DNA of 41,943 nt from Alphaproteobacteria bacterium (GCA_025361185.1 JANYAR010000005.1:1-41943); one strand, 5' to 3'. Shown: positions 17,198-25,704, counted from the first letter of the stretch. Made by a program: numbers and translations. The notes: generated by a model from the letters alone, not told the origin.

Positions 17198-18508
17198 TCA
17201 ATATTTGTAGGCGGCTTGCAGCCAGAAGATGGATTTGTCGGGGAACCCGCCGAACGCCACGCCGGCGCCCCGATAGTCGGCATACTTCGCCAGCAGCGAG
17301 GCATTGCCATCGATGGCCAGTTCCAGACTGGCATCCCATTCGCTGCCGATACCCGCGCTCAGATTGTCGGTGGCGAAGTCGTGATACATCACCGTGCCGG
17401 TCAGGCTGCGCATCTCGATGAAATCGGCGGGGATGACATAGGCGGCCTTGAGGTAGAAATCCTTCAACCCGTTGGTGGGCGTGGTCAAAAACATGTCCGC
17501 CCAGCCGTTGAAGAGGTGCAAGGTGGCAAGCGGTGTGGCGAAGCCGATGGTGCCGTTTCCTTCCAGCACTTCGTAACCCACCAGTCCGGTCAGCCCCGCA
17601 TAGCTCGCGCTCGCCTCGCCCAGCCAGTAGTTGAGGCTGATCGACAGGGGATTTTTCGCATAGCCGGTCTGGTGCGCGAACTCAGCGGTCAGCTTGCCGC
17701 TGACATCCGGTATGATCGAAACGTTATAGTCGGCACGCCCGCCATAGGTCGCCGTGGACAAACGCGATGTTGCCGTCTGCTGCGCCGCTATTGTGGCGAA
17801 ACCGGGCGCCGACAGATCCAGCAGAAAAGCGTAACCCTCCAGCCTGAGGTTATCGACGCCGATATAGACGGCATCCATCACATGGCTGTCGCTTTTGAAA
17901 TAGTTCGCCTGTCCGGTCGCGGCTGCGGCCGTGGTGGAGGGAACCGGAACAGCGGGACCGCCGATGCGATTGATGCGATACAGATAGGCATAGGTGAATG
18001 TCAGATCTTCGATCGACGTGTTGACCGCCGACAGTGAATCAAAAGTCTGTTCGTGCTGACGCCAGCCGGCATTGCCGACAAAGCGCTGGTTGCCGATCAA
18101 GAGGCGCTGGCGGCCGATCATGATCTTGGTGTCGAAATCCGAGGCATATGTGAGCGTCAGACGGTTCAGCGTCGTCATCGAGGGATCGGCGATGGTGGGA
18201 TAGGTGGTCTTGCCGTTGCGCGTGCTGTTGTAGGTAGCGCCCCCCACCGTCCAGATCTGGTCGAAATCGAAACCCAGCTGAAAATTGTTCCAATAGCCGG
18301 TGTCATAGCCCAGCCGGGCGCGAATGGTTTCGCCATTGCCGTCCAGCGTCTTGCTGCTGTCCGACACCGTTTCGAACCGCGTCCGCAGGTCGATCACGGG
18401 ACGGCCCTGGGCGATGATGCCCGCGAGCGGCAATTCGGCATGGGCCGCGGTGGAACACAGGATGCTCAGGGCTCCAGCCGCCACACCCTGCTTTGACAAA
18501 ATACGCAT
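17198..18508 (-). CDS. Outer-membrane porin, alginate-export type
   Basis: The 436-residue protein has a signal peptide (MRILSKQGVAAGALSILCSTAAHA) and a mature part of alternating beta strands ending in aromatic residues (FWLQAAYKY), a beta-barrel sorting signal. RPVIDLRTRFETVSD and IMIGRQRLLIGNQRFVGNAGWRQ match the alginate-export/porin-like family. ATG 18508 follows AAGGGGG. As first gene of the operon, directly before nrtA, it probably lets nitrate through the outer membrane; this is inference from context. The known family handles various anions and alginate. Its transcript starts with the NasT-type leader and terminator at 18544-18652. Confidence 0.8.
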   Translation of the reverse strand: MRILSKQGVAAGALSILCSTAAHAELPLAGIIAQGRPVIDLRTRFETVSDSSKTLDGNGETIRARLGYDTGYWNNFQLGFDFDQIWTVGGATYNSTRNGKTTYPTIADPSMTTLNRLTLTYASDFDTKIMIGRQRLLIGNQRFVGNAGWRQHEQTFDSLSAVNTSIEDLTFTYAYLYRINRIGGPAVPVPSTTAAAATGQANYFKSDSHVMDAVYIGVDNLRLEGYAFLLDLSAPGFATIAAQQTATSRLSTATYGGRADYNVSIIPDVSGKLTAEFAHQTGYAKNPLSISLNYWLGEASASYAGLTGLVGYEVLEGNGTIGFATPLATLHLFNGWADMFLTTPTNGLKDFYLKAAYVIPADFIEMRSLTGTVMYHDFATDNLSAGIGSEWDASLELAIDGNASLLAKYADYRGAGVAFGGFPDKSIFWLQAAYKY

Positions 18509-18543
18509 TATGATCCCCCTTCTTTCAGCCAATGGCTGAGGTC

Positions 18544-18589
18544 AAAAACAAAAAAGCGCCTGGCCGGCGATGCCTCGCCGATCAGACGC
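18544..18589 (-). terminator. Intrinsic terminator in the leader of the porin-nrt operon
   Basis: The minus strand forms GCGTCTG (18589-18583) paired with CAGGCGC (18562-18556) and, inside it, GGCGA-GGCA-TCGCC. A run of six T, a G and five more T follows. It ends about 35 bases before the porin start, so it would stop transcription before the operon. Its first arm is shared with the second NasT hairpin (18583-18598). Confidence 0.85.
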
Positions 18590-18670
18590 CCTTGTCTGGA
18601 TTGGAGCCGTCAGGCTCCGCTTACGTAAATTGGAGTGGGTCGTCTTTGACCCGGCCGGAATCGCTTCCGG
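18583..18670 (-). promoter_or_regulatory. NasT/ANTAR two-hairpin antiterminator leader
   Basis: On the minus strand hairpin 1 is GGGTC-AAAGAC-GACCC (18652-18637) and hairpin 2 is CAGAC-AAGGGC-GTCTG (18598-18583). Both have a perfect 5-bp stem and a six-base loop with A at 1 and G at 4, the known ANTAR recognition pattern. Hairpin 2 overlaps the first arm of the terminator, so forming it blocks termination. A GCGA-loop hairpin (CCGGAA/TTCCGG, 18655-18670) lies just upstream of hairpin 1, and a GGAGCC/GGCTCC hairpin (18603-18618) sits between hairpins 1 and 2. Confidence 0.82.
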
Positions 18671-18742
18671 TTCACAATCCTTGCCGAGTCCTTTTGTGCG
18701 TTGCAACAACTTATTGAAGGATAAGACAGAATTTTTACTGCG

Positions 18743-18761
18743 CTGCACAATATGTATGCAG
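18743..18761. promoter_or_regulatory. NtrC-like dyad upstream of the nitrate uptake leader
   Basis: The plus strand reads CTGCAC-N7-ATGCAG, one mismatch per half from the NtrC pattern TGCAC-N7-GTGCA. It lies about 75 bases upstream of the leader hairpins. No sigma-54 site was found between them, so activation by NtrC here is uncertain. Confidence 0.35.
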
Positions 18762-18816
18762 CCCGATTAGCAAACCGGCAGGCTTTGCACAGAAGTTGGC
18801 GCGTTAACGACGTGCG

Positions 18817-21288
18817 CTATGCGAGCGCGGCTTTCTGCTTTGCCATCCGCTGATCGCGCTCCGCTGCAAAACGCTCGATCCCTTTGAAGATCGATTCCGG
18901 ATCAAGATGCGCTTCGGCGATCACTTCCGCTTCCAACCCACCGGTCAGCCACTGATTGTCCCAGTCGGACGTCATGGAATAAGCGTCGGTCAACGGCCCC
19001 AGATTGCGCACCGGCATCACCCGGCGCGTGCCGGTGCTGACCACCATGGCGTCAACCAAAGCCTGCGGCGGCAAAACCGCGTTGCGATAGGCTTCCGGCT
19101 GAAGGTCGAACAATTCCTCGCTGGTGGCGGAAACGATCTTCACATTGATCCCCGCTTTTTCCAGGCGCGGCAGAATCTTCATCAGATTGACGGTCGAACT
19201 GGCGCCCTGGGCAATGACATAGCCGTGGTTGGGCTTATCCGGAGCGAAGTCGCGGATCACGTAAAAGCCCTTGGCAGCGGCCAGCGGATCCTTGTCGGCG
19301 AAATTGCTGCGGTCAGCCACCGGATTATCGGGACGCGCCACCTCGATGATGATGATGCTCACCTTGGGGTCACGTGCAGCGACTTGGGCGGCGGCGAAAT
19401 AGCCCGGCGCGACATCGTTATAATCCCAGAAATTCAGGTGAATGACCTGGCCGCGCGGAAACAGCCGCCAGACCTGGGGCGCGAAGATGCCGAAATGGGT
19501 ACGCCCGTCGGCTGCTGTTTCCGGCCCCGAATGGCCTACCAGAATATGCAGCACGCCCATGCGGAAGCGGCTGTCCTGGCTCTGCTGGCTCCACACCCGT
19601 GCCGGCGTGTACATCAAGGGAGTGAAGGCGCCGTAGGTGCCGCTCAATGCCCACACACCTTTGAACTGGGTGGGATCGACGCTGGCGCTTTGGCTTATCA
19701 GGCCGATTGCGCTCGCCACATTGCCGGCTTCCTGGATCGCTGCCTTGACCCGCGTGCCCAGCGGGTTGGCTTCGGGGTCATAATGACCCCAAAGACTGCC
19801 ATGCTCCACATTGATGGATTCCGACAGGTCCGCCGCCAGGGTGACGAAGCGATTCTCTGTGACATAGTTCATCCATTTGATGATCTCGGAGATGGCGCGC
19901 CGCCCACCCGCCGCTTCGCCCGGCTTGCGGAACAAGGAAATCGAAACCTCCTTGCTGGCGCCGGAAATGCGGTTTGAAACAGCAACCTTCACGGGCTCGC
20001 GCGGAAGCTTGGCGGGGCTGAGCCGCTCATCCAAAAAGGTATCAGGCATCTTGGCGAAGTGAACGTCGCGATCATCCTTGATGGCATCGCCTAACGTCAC
20101 CAGCCTGTCCGCCAGCCAGTCGCCCAAGCCACCCTGTTCGAACACCGACATCACCTTGTCGATATTGGTCTTGAACTGGATCAGCCGCTCGCGTTCATTG
20201 GTGATCGGCCCCTTGCGGATGCCGTCGAATTCGATGCCATAGCGCTCCTCAAATGTACCGGCGAGCGCCACGAAATAATCGGAATTCATCTTGTAGCCAT
20301 AAGGATGGCTTTGATAGCTGACGATCTGCTTGACGGTAGGTGTCAACTGTCCATTGGAAGCTGCCGGCCAATAACCTTTGGTTGTCTTGGCAATGGCGAT
20401 CACCGGACGCTTGTCGGCCGGATCGATCGCTTCCATCGCTTCCAGCATGCCGACCACCTGGCCGTAATCGCCGCCATCCTCGATCGTGAGCACGTTCCAG
20501 CCGTACGACGTCCACTGATCGACCAGATTGTAGCCGGTGAATTTTCTATCGATCACGCCGCCCAAAAGCATATCGTCGATGCCGGCATTGTTGTCCGACA
20601 GAATGACGCGCAGCCGCTTGCCGACCTTTAGCGCCAAGGCTTGGGTCTTAAGTTCCTGCGCATGACCCTCGGTCATGGCGAACTCGCCTTCTAGGGCGAT
20701 GATCTTGGGACCGTCTTTGGCACCCGCCATGTCCCAGAAGGCCGCCTTGCCGGCGGCTGTCGCGATGCCGACGCCGGACGGTCCGCCATTCACGTCATTG
20801 GTGACGTCGATGCTTTCGGCATGACCCGACAGCGCCTTGATGCCCCGCGCCTTGGCCTGGGCAAACAAGGGATCGTCCGCCAACCCATTTTCCTGCAGCA
20901 GCGTCTTGAGCGCGCCGGCGCCACGGCGGAACCCCAGCGCATCGATGGGCAGGATCGCGACTTCGGGATCGGCATAGTAACGCTTGTCGCCAGTCAGCTT
21001 TAACTTCCGCTCCAGCGCCTGGCCCAGGACCATGTAAAGCGCATAACAGGTGGGCACACTGTGCCCCGCCGCCATCATGAACTTGTCGCCGAAAGGATGC
21101 TTGGGGCGGCGATAGTCATAACCCATGCCGCCATGCTTCGGTCCGACCAAATGGGCGGCGACATTGAAGGGCGTATAAGCCAGCGGACCGCCGAAGTGCC
21201 CGGTCTGGGCATAGTTGCCCAACAGGACCAGGGTCATGCAGGTCATGAACCCGACATCCTCCAGCCGCCGACGTTCCGCGATATCCAT
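18817..21288 (-). CDS. Transketolase-like thiamine-diphosphate enzyme, long atypical form
   Basis: The 823-residue protein has the transketolase order: N-terminal PP domain, then PYR and C-terminal domains. Recognisable parts are GHSVPTCYALYMVLG (75-89), SGHAESIDVTNDVNGGPSGVGIA (154-176, cf. the GHPE...GPLGQG stretch) and the ThDP/metal loop GEFAMTEG (201-208) with SDNNAGID (231-238). IQEAGNVASAIG keeps the catalytic Glu of the PYR domain. It is about 150 residues longer than ordinary transketolase, and the GDG of the metal loop reads GEF, so the Asp ligand is replaced by Glu. Phosphoketolase is excluded by the absence of its signature regions. ATG 21288 is preferred over TTG 21291. A LacI-type operator lies upstream. 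The sugar substrate is unknown. Confidence 0.75.
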   Translation of the reverse strand: MDIAERRRLEDVGFMTCMTLVLLGNYAQTGHFGGPLAYTPFNVAAHLVGPKHGGMGYDYRRPKHPFGDKFMMAAGHSVPTCYALYMVLGQALERKLKLTGDKRYYADPEVAILPIDALGFRRGAGALKTLLQENGLADDPLFAQAKARGIKALSGHAESIDVTNDVNGGPSGVGIATAAGKAAFWDMAGAKDGPKIIALEGEFAMTEGHAQELKTQALALKVGKRLRVILSDNNAGIDDMLLGGVIDRKFTGYNLVDQWTSYGWNVLTIEDGGDYGQVVGMLEAMEAIDPADKRPVIAIAKTTKGYWPAASNGQLTPTVKQIVSYQSHPYGYKMNSDYFVALAGTFEERYGIEFDGIRKGPITNERERLIQFKTNIDKVMSVFEQGGLGDWLADRLVTLGDAIKDDRDVHFAKMPDTFLDERLSPAKLPREPVKVAVSNRISGASKEVSISLFRKPGEAAGGRRAISEIIKWMNYVTENRFVTLAADLSESINVEHGSLWGHYDPEANPLGTRVKAAIQEAGNVASAIGLISQSASVDPTQFKGVWALSGTYGAFTPLMYTPARVWSQQSQDSRFRMGVLHILVGHSGPETAADGRTHFGIFAPQVWRLFPRGQVIHLNFWDYNDVAPGYFAAAQVAARDPKVSIIIIEVARPDNPVADRSNFADKDPLAAAKGFYVIRDFAPDKPNHGYVIAQGASSTVNLMKILPRLEKAGINVKIVSATSEELFDLQPEAYRNAVLPPQALVDAMVVSTGTRRVMPVRNLGPLTDAYSMTSDWDNQWLTGGLEAEVIAEAHLDPESIFKGIERFAAERDQRMAKQKAALA

Positions 21289-21379
21289 CAATCCAATCCC
21301 CGATTTCTTATTGTTGGCCGCATACTGTCAGAAAAACGCGACGCGCAAAATCCTTGCCCGCCAAAGCGTTACCGTCATA

Positions 21380-21393
21380 TGATAGCGCTACCA
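21380..21393. promoter_or_regulatory. LacI-family type operator
   Basis: TGATAGCGCTACCA is a near-perfect palindrome around TAGCGCTA, the shape of LacI/GalR-family operators in alphaproteobacteria and xanthomonads. It lies 92 bases upstream of the transketolase-like start. No LacI regulator is encoded in the window. The rest of 21289-21510 shows no gene. Confidence 0.5.
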
Positions 21394-21510
21394 ATCAACA
21401 CCTTGATGCCAAAGCGCGTGCGCCGCTATCGAGACCCAGTTCCTCCAATTCGGAATGTACCTCACAGGGCTCGAAGAGCTGGCTGCAGAATTGCGGCCCC
21501 CGAACCAGCA

Positions 21511-22716
21511 TCAGCGCTGGGCGTGCAAAATGGCGACCGCCTTGACGCCCCACCAAACCAGCAACGCGGCAATCAGGGCGATGGCGAGGTTGGTGAAGAA
21601 GCCAATGATGCCAACGGTTATCGCCAGTGCCCAATGAAAGGGCTCCGTCAGGTCCTTAAGCAAGGCGATATGGAGCAACCCGGCAACGGCGAGCAAGCCT
21701 GCGAGGATAGGCACCGGAAAACCGCTTAACATTGCTGCGAGGCTGGCGCCAACCCCAACGGCGATCACCAGCAACACACTGCCCAGCATGATCGGGGCAC
21801 CGCCGGTGCGAGCGCCAAAACTGCGGTGAGCAGTCATGCCGCCCGCACCGTGGCAGACCGGCATCCCCCCGATCCCGCCAGCAACGAGATTGGCGAGCCC
21901 CAGCGTCAAGGCCAATCGACCTGGCCGTACCCGGTCGGCGGCGGAACCGAAATAAGTCCGCGCCGCATCTGCAGTAGCAAGACAGGAGTTCGCGAAAGTC
22001 AGCGGCAATTGGGGTAACACGAGCGCGATTGCGGCTGCGGTGAATGCGTGGGTGCTCAGTTGCGGTATGTGGATCACCGATGGTCCCAGTGTCAGCGGTC
22101 CGTGGTAAGCCAGCACCATGCCGATGAGCGCCAGCACGACGAGAACCAGGCTTACGTTACGGCGGCGCAGAAGCAGAGCTGCCACAGCAACAGCCACGCC
22201 GCCGCCCACCAGCCACCATGCCGGTTGAGTATGGTCCGTGAATGCGGCGGGCGGTGCCGTCGTCAGGTTCCAAGCGAGTTGGCAGAACAGCAATCCGACA
22301 GACAGCTGCACGCCGCGAATGATCGGCTTTGGGAATATTCCCGCGACGCGGTCGAGCAAACCGGAGGCGCCGAGGACTATAAATATGCCACCCATAAGCA
22401 GCGACCCAGCGGCGATTTCGGAAGAGCCGAAGCCTTGGGCGATGGCGATCGCCCCAAACGCCTTCAATGGCTGTACCGGCACCGGTAAGCGATAGAGCAA
22501 GCCCGCGACCACATACAGGAGTCCGGCAGGAAGAAGAACCGCCGTCGGCGATAATCCGTTCTTGATGATGAGCGCTACGGCGATAGGAACCAGAACGCCT
22601 AGATCGGCGACAGCACCGGCGAGTTCCGTGCGGTCAAAGCGCGGCCGCTCTAAAACTGACGGCGTGGAAAAGGTCCCTATCGAGGGTTCGGAAGCCACGA
22701 TGGAATGATTATCCAT
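21511..22716 (-). CDS. MOT1-type molybdate transporter
   Basis: The 401-residue protein with about ten membrane helices belongs to the MOT1/MolT group of the sulfate-permease-like superfamily, high-affinity molybdate carriers first known from plants and algae. Two signatures are clear: ELAGAVADLGVLVPIAVALI at the N-terminus and GGMPVCHGAGGMTAHRSFGARTGG at about 290-313. No STAS domain follows, as expected. It lies downstream of moeA on the same strand but has its own 143-base upstream region with a ModE-like box. It probably supplies molybdate for nitrate reductase; no modABC importer is present in the window. Sulfate transport is the alternative, made unlikely by motif and context. Confidence 0.85.
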   Translation of the reverse strand: MDNHSIVASEPSIGTFSTPSVLERPRFDRTELAGAVADLGVLVPIAVALIIKNGLSPTAVLLPAGLLYVVAGLLYRLPVPVQPLKAFGAIAIAQGFGSSEIAAGSLLMGGIFIVLGASGLLDRVAGIFPKPIIRGVQLSVGLLFCQLAWNLTTAPPAAFTDHTQPAWWLVGGGVAVAVAALLLRRRNVSLVLVVLALIGMVLAYHGPLTLGPSVIHIPQLSTHAFTAAAIALVLPQLPLTFANSCLATADAARTYFGSAADRVRPGRLALTLGLANLVAGGIGGMPVCHGAGGMTAHRSFGARTGGAPIMLGSVLLVIAVGVGASLAAMLSGFPVPILAGLLAVAGLLHIALLKDLTEPFHWALAITVGIIGFFTNLAIALIAALLVWWGVKAVAILHAQR

Positions 22717-22734
22717 GAGAAAACCTCGGTACCA

Positions 22735-22762
22735 TCGTTATGACCGGTCGAACATAACGATA
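22735..22762. promoter_or_regulatory. ModE box before the molybdate transporter
   Basis: Two inverted halves, ATCGTTATGAC and AACATAACGAT, are separated by six bases. E. coli ModE sites are ATCGNTATATA-N6-TATATAACGAT, the same 11-6-11 layout, and here 8 and 9 of the 11 positions match. It ends 19 bases before the transporter start codon, a position for repression when molybdate is plentiful. Confidence 0.7.
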
Positions 22763-22859
22763 GCCAAAACTTGGCTGCTCCGCCAGAGCTACCCGGGAAA
22801 TCAGAAATCGGACTTTTTGCTCGGTATCGGGCGGCGCGTGCTGCCGATTGCCGAAAACA

Positions 22860-24086
22860 TCACACACCTGCCGGCAGAACATCGACCAATGCGCCGGCGG
22901 GTGTTTCCGGCGCATCGGGTGGCAGGCGGATCAGCGCGTTGGACGCCGCAAAAACCGAAATCAGGGAGGAATCCTGATCCTCGAAGGCCTTCACCGTTTG
23001 ACGCCCCTGCCCGTCCACGTCCAGGCGGGCGCGCAGGTAATGTTCGCGCGGCCCGTTGGCGGGAAGCCCATGCAGCAAATGCGCGCGATGCACCGCAACG
23101 CAGAATTCGGGATCGCGGCCCAGCATGGCTTCGATCAGCGGCCGCAAAAAAAGCGCGGCGCAGACAAGCGCGGACGCGGGATTACCCGGCAGGCCCAGCA
23201 CGCGTCCTTGCGGGGCGCAGCCAAACCAGGTCGGCTTGCCGGGCCGCACCGCGATCTTGTCGACCGCAAATTCCACGCCCAGCTGCATCAACGCGGGCCG
23301 CGCATGATCGTGATCCCCCACCGAGGCGCCGCCGATCACCACCAGCAGATCGCAGCGGGTAAGGCCCTGCTCTGCCGCGCGCGCAATGGCGGCAACATCG
23401 TCTTTTTCAACCGCCAGACGATCTGGGATTGCGCCCCAGGACTGAATAAGCCCCGCAATGCCGAACGTTCCGGAATCGAATATCTGGAACCGGCCAGGTG
23501 TCGTGCCCGGCGGCGCCAGTTCGTCGCCGCTGCTGAGAATTGCGATGCGCGGAGAGCGGACCGCGCGCACTTGCCCCGCCCCGCTCGCCGCCGCCAGCGA
23601 CAGCGCCACGCCATCCAGCCGCCGTCCGGCCGGCAGCAAAAGAGTGCCGGCGGAAAAATCTCCACCGCGCGGCCGGATATTTTTTTCCGCCTCGCTCGCT
23701 GGAACAACAACCGTGCCGCCGTCGCGTTTGACATCTTCCTGCATGACAACCGTGTCGGCGCCATCGGGCATCGCCGCACCCGTCGAGATGCGGATGGCCA
23801 TGCCGGGTTCGCAGCGTCCTTCAAAACCGCGGCCGGCGGCGGATTCCCCGCCAAGCTTCAATGTGCCGGGCGTATCGGCGCTGCGCAGGGCATAGCCATC
23901 CATCGCGGAAACGACAAAGGGCGGCTGATCGCGCCCGGCGACAATGCTCTGCGCCAACACGCGTCCCAGTGCGGCCTGCAAAGGCACAAGCTCATCGCCA
24001 AGCGGGCGCATAAAGGACAGCATCGTCGCGCGCGCTTGCGCGACCGACAAAAGCCGCCCCTTGGCAGAATCCTTGCTCTGTGACAC
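22860..24086 (-). CDS. moeA: Molybdopterin molybdenumtransferase MoeA
   Basis: MoeA inserts molybdate into adenylated molybdopterin. The protein has the usual domains: LLSVAQARATMLSFM at the start, FVVSAMDGYALR, the domain with ISTGAAMPDGADTVVMQED, the MogA-like domain with ILSSGDEL and VIGGASVGDHDHA, then GLPGNPASALV and a C-terminal beta domain. I chose the GTG at 24086 (GGAA five bases before it), which gives 408 residues, close to the family norm. The ATG at 24149 is in frame and would add 21 residues without homology or ribosome site. It is the last gene of moaDEBC-moeA. Confidence 0.94.
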   Translation of the reverse strand: MSQSKDSAKGRLLSVAQARATMLSFMRPLGDELVPLQAALGRVLAQSIVAGRDQPPFVVSAMDGYALRSADTPGTLKLGGESAAGRGFEGRCEPGMAIRISTGAAMPDGADTVVMQEDVKRDGGTVVVPASEAEKNIRPRGGDFSAGTLLLPAGRRLDGVALSLAAASGAGQVRAVRSPRIAILSSGDELAPPGTTPGRFQIFDSGTFGIAGLIQSWGAIPDRLAVEKDDVAAIARAAEQGLTRCDLLVVIGGASVGDHDHARPALMQLGVEFAVDKIAVRPGKPTWFGCAPQGRVLGLPGNPASALVCAALFLRPLIEAMLGRDPEFCVAVHRAHLLHGLPANGPREHYLRARLDVDGQGRQTVKAFEDQDSSLISVFAASNALIRLPPDAPETPAGALVDVLPAGV

Positions 24087-24196
24087 GTTATTTCCGATCG
24101 TATCTATCGCTTGCTGGAGACGCTGAGCCGTGAGGCCCCCCTCGTCCATCAACCGCCGCGCGCTCAGTCATCTGGCCGCGCTTGTTCATCTTTTGC

Positions 24197-24676
24197 CTAG
24201 GCCTTGCGATAATCACCCGAGGCGCCGCCACGTTTTTCCAGCAAGGTGATGCCTTCGATCACCATGGCGCGATCCGACGCCTTCAGCATGTCATAGATTG
24301 TAAGGCAGGCCACCGCGACCGCGGTCAACGCTTCCATCTCCACGCCGGTCTGCCCTACGGTTTTGGCGCGGGCCGTCACCACAAGCGCGCTGTTCTTTTC
24401 ATCAGGGACAATATCCAGCTTGACGCTGCTGAGCGCGATTTGGTGGCAAAGCGGAATCAATTCCGACGTCTTTTTCGCCGCCGCGATCCCGGCAAATTCC
24501 GCCGCGGCGCGGACGCTCCCCTTTTTGGAATCCCCGTCCAACGCTTTCTTAAAGGTCTGCGCATTCATGCGCACGCGGCCCTCGGCCACTGCTTCGCGCG
24601 CGGTCGCGGGTTTTGCGCCCACATCCACCATGCGGGCCTGACCTGACTTGTCCAGATGGGTGAGATCGTCGGCCAT
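24197..24676 (-). CDS. moaC: Cyclic pyranopterin monophosphate synthase MoaC
   Basis: MoaC acts after MoaA to rearrange 3',8-cyclo-GTP into cyclic pyranopterin monophosphate. The 159-residue length is normal. LTHLDKSGQARMVDVGAKP, the active-site stretch KKTSELIPLCHQIAL and GVEMEALTAVAVACLTIYDMLK with DRAMVIEGITLLEK are all present. The ATG at 24676 shares its A with the TGA stop of moaB (TGATG), showing translational coupling. The molybdopterin genes are split between this operon and moaA at 7232. Confidence 0.96.
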   Translation of the reverse strand: MADDLTHLDKSGQARMVDVGAKPATAREAVAEGRVRMNAQTFKKALDGDSKKGSVRAAAEFAGIAAAKKTSELIPLCHQIALSSVKLDIVPDEKNSALVVTARAKTVGQTGVEMEALTAVAVACLTIYDMLKASDRAMVIEGITLLEKRGGASGDYRKA

Positions 24677-25245
24677 CAGACTTCCATGAAGCGGGGGATC
24701 AGTTCCGCCAGATTGCAGGGACGATGGCGGCTGTCGAGCTGCCAGCGGATCAGCTTGTCCCAGCCATCCTTGCAGGCGCCGCCCGAACCGGGCAACGCGA
24801 AAATCAGGGTGCCTTTGGCAAGCCCGGCGCAGGCGCGGCTTTGCATGGTGGAAAGTCCCACCGACTGATAGCTGATCATGTGCCACACGGCCTCAAACCC
24901 ATCTATGGCCTTGTCGAACAGGGGCTGAAGCGCTTCCGGCGTCACATCGCGCCCGGTAAGACCGGTGCCGCCGGTGGTAATGATCACATCGACCTCTGAG
25001 TCCGCAATCCACGTCTTTATCTGGGCCTGAATCTCCGCGACATTGTCCTTGACCATGCCGCGCGCGGCCAGGACATGGCCGTCGCGCGCCACCCGGTCGG
25101 CCAGAAATTTCCCCGATGTGTCGCTTTCCTCATCGCGGGTATCCGAAACGGTCAGGACCGCAACCCGCAGAGGGCGAAATTCCATGGCGGGATCGATCCG
25201 TCCGCCGCCGGGAGGTTGGGTCAAAGTTTGGGAAGCTTCACTCAT
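24676..25245 (-). CDS. moaB: MoaB/MogA-type molybdopterin adenylyltransferase
   Basis: The 189-residue protein is of the MoaB/MogA family, which adenylates molybdopterin before MoeA inserts the metal. [20 protein letters not shown] opens the fold, [21 protein letters not shown] is the nucleotide-binding signature and [19 protein letters not shown] is near the end. ATG 25245 follows AAGGATAGAT; the frame stays open upstream into moaE, which is non-coding in this frame. The MogA-like function is assumed because no separate mogA is present. Confidence 0.92.
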   Translation of the reverse strand: MSEASQTLTQPPGGGRIDPAMEFRPLRVAVLTVSDTRDEESDTSGKFLADRVARDGHVLAARGMVKDNVAEIQAQIKTWIADSEVDVIITTGGTGLTGRDVTPEALQPLFDKAIDGFEAVWHMISYQSVGLSTMQSRACAGLAKGTLIFALPGSGGACKDGWDKLIRWQLDSRHRPCNLAELIPRFMEV

Positions 25246-25247
25246 AT

Positions 25248-25703
25248 CTATCCTTCTTCTGCTTGCAGACGCCGGGCATGATCTTCGGACCGCGGTTCTA
25301 TCCAGCGCGCCCCTTGCGGTCCAGTTTCCTTCTTCCACAGGGGCGCATCGGTCTTAAGATAATCCATCAGCACCCTGACCGCATCAAAAGCATTGGCGCG
25401 GTGGGTGGACAATGCGGCCACCAGCACAATCGCCTCGCCGGGGTGGATGACGCCCACCCGGTGCACCACCAGCATATCCGGGCAATCGAAGCGCCGGCTG
25501 GTCTCATCCGCCAGGCGCGTGATTTCGGTCTCGGTAAAGCCCGGATAATGGTCGATGCGCAGCGTCTCGACCGCGACCCCGCCATTGGCGCTGCGGCAAG
25601 TGCCGACAAAATTGACCAGCGCGCCGGCGTCATCGCGTCCGGCGGTGAAAGCCGCAATCTCGGCCTGGGGATCGAACGGCTCCGCTGTGATCTTGACGCG
25701 CAT
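25248..25703 (-). CDS. moaE: Molybdopterin synthase catalytic subunit MoaE
   Basis: MoaE, with MoaD, adds two sulfurs to cyclic pyranopterin monophosphate to form molybdopterin. The 151-residue protein shows DAGALVNFVGTCRS, VETLRIDHYPGFTETEI, VVHRVGVIHPGEAIVLVA, the Arg-rich STHRANAFDAVRVLMDYLKTDAPLWKKE active-site region and WIEPRSED. One base separates its ATG from the moaD stop; its stop lies two bases before the moaB start. Confidence 0.96.
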   Translation of the reverse strand: MRVKITAEPFDPQAEIAAFTAGRDDAGALVNFVGTCRSANGGVAVETLRIDHYPGFTETEITRLADETSRRFDCPDMLVVHRVGVIHPGEAIVLVAALSTHRANAFDAVRVLMDYLKTDAPLWKKETGPQGARWIEPRSEDHARRLQAEEG

Positions 25704-25704
25704 C

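Noticed and set aside
18817..21288. Phosphoketolase as the identity of the long ThDP enzyme
   Set aside because: Size fits, but the phosphoketolase N-terminal signature is absent and the domain landmarks follow transketolase.
22717..22859. A terminator between moeA and the molybdate transporter
   Set aside because: GC-rich partial repeats and AAAAAG exist, but no clean stem followed by a T-run could be drawn, so readthrough from moeA remains possible.
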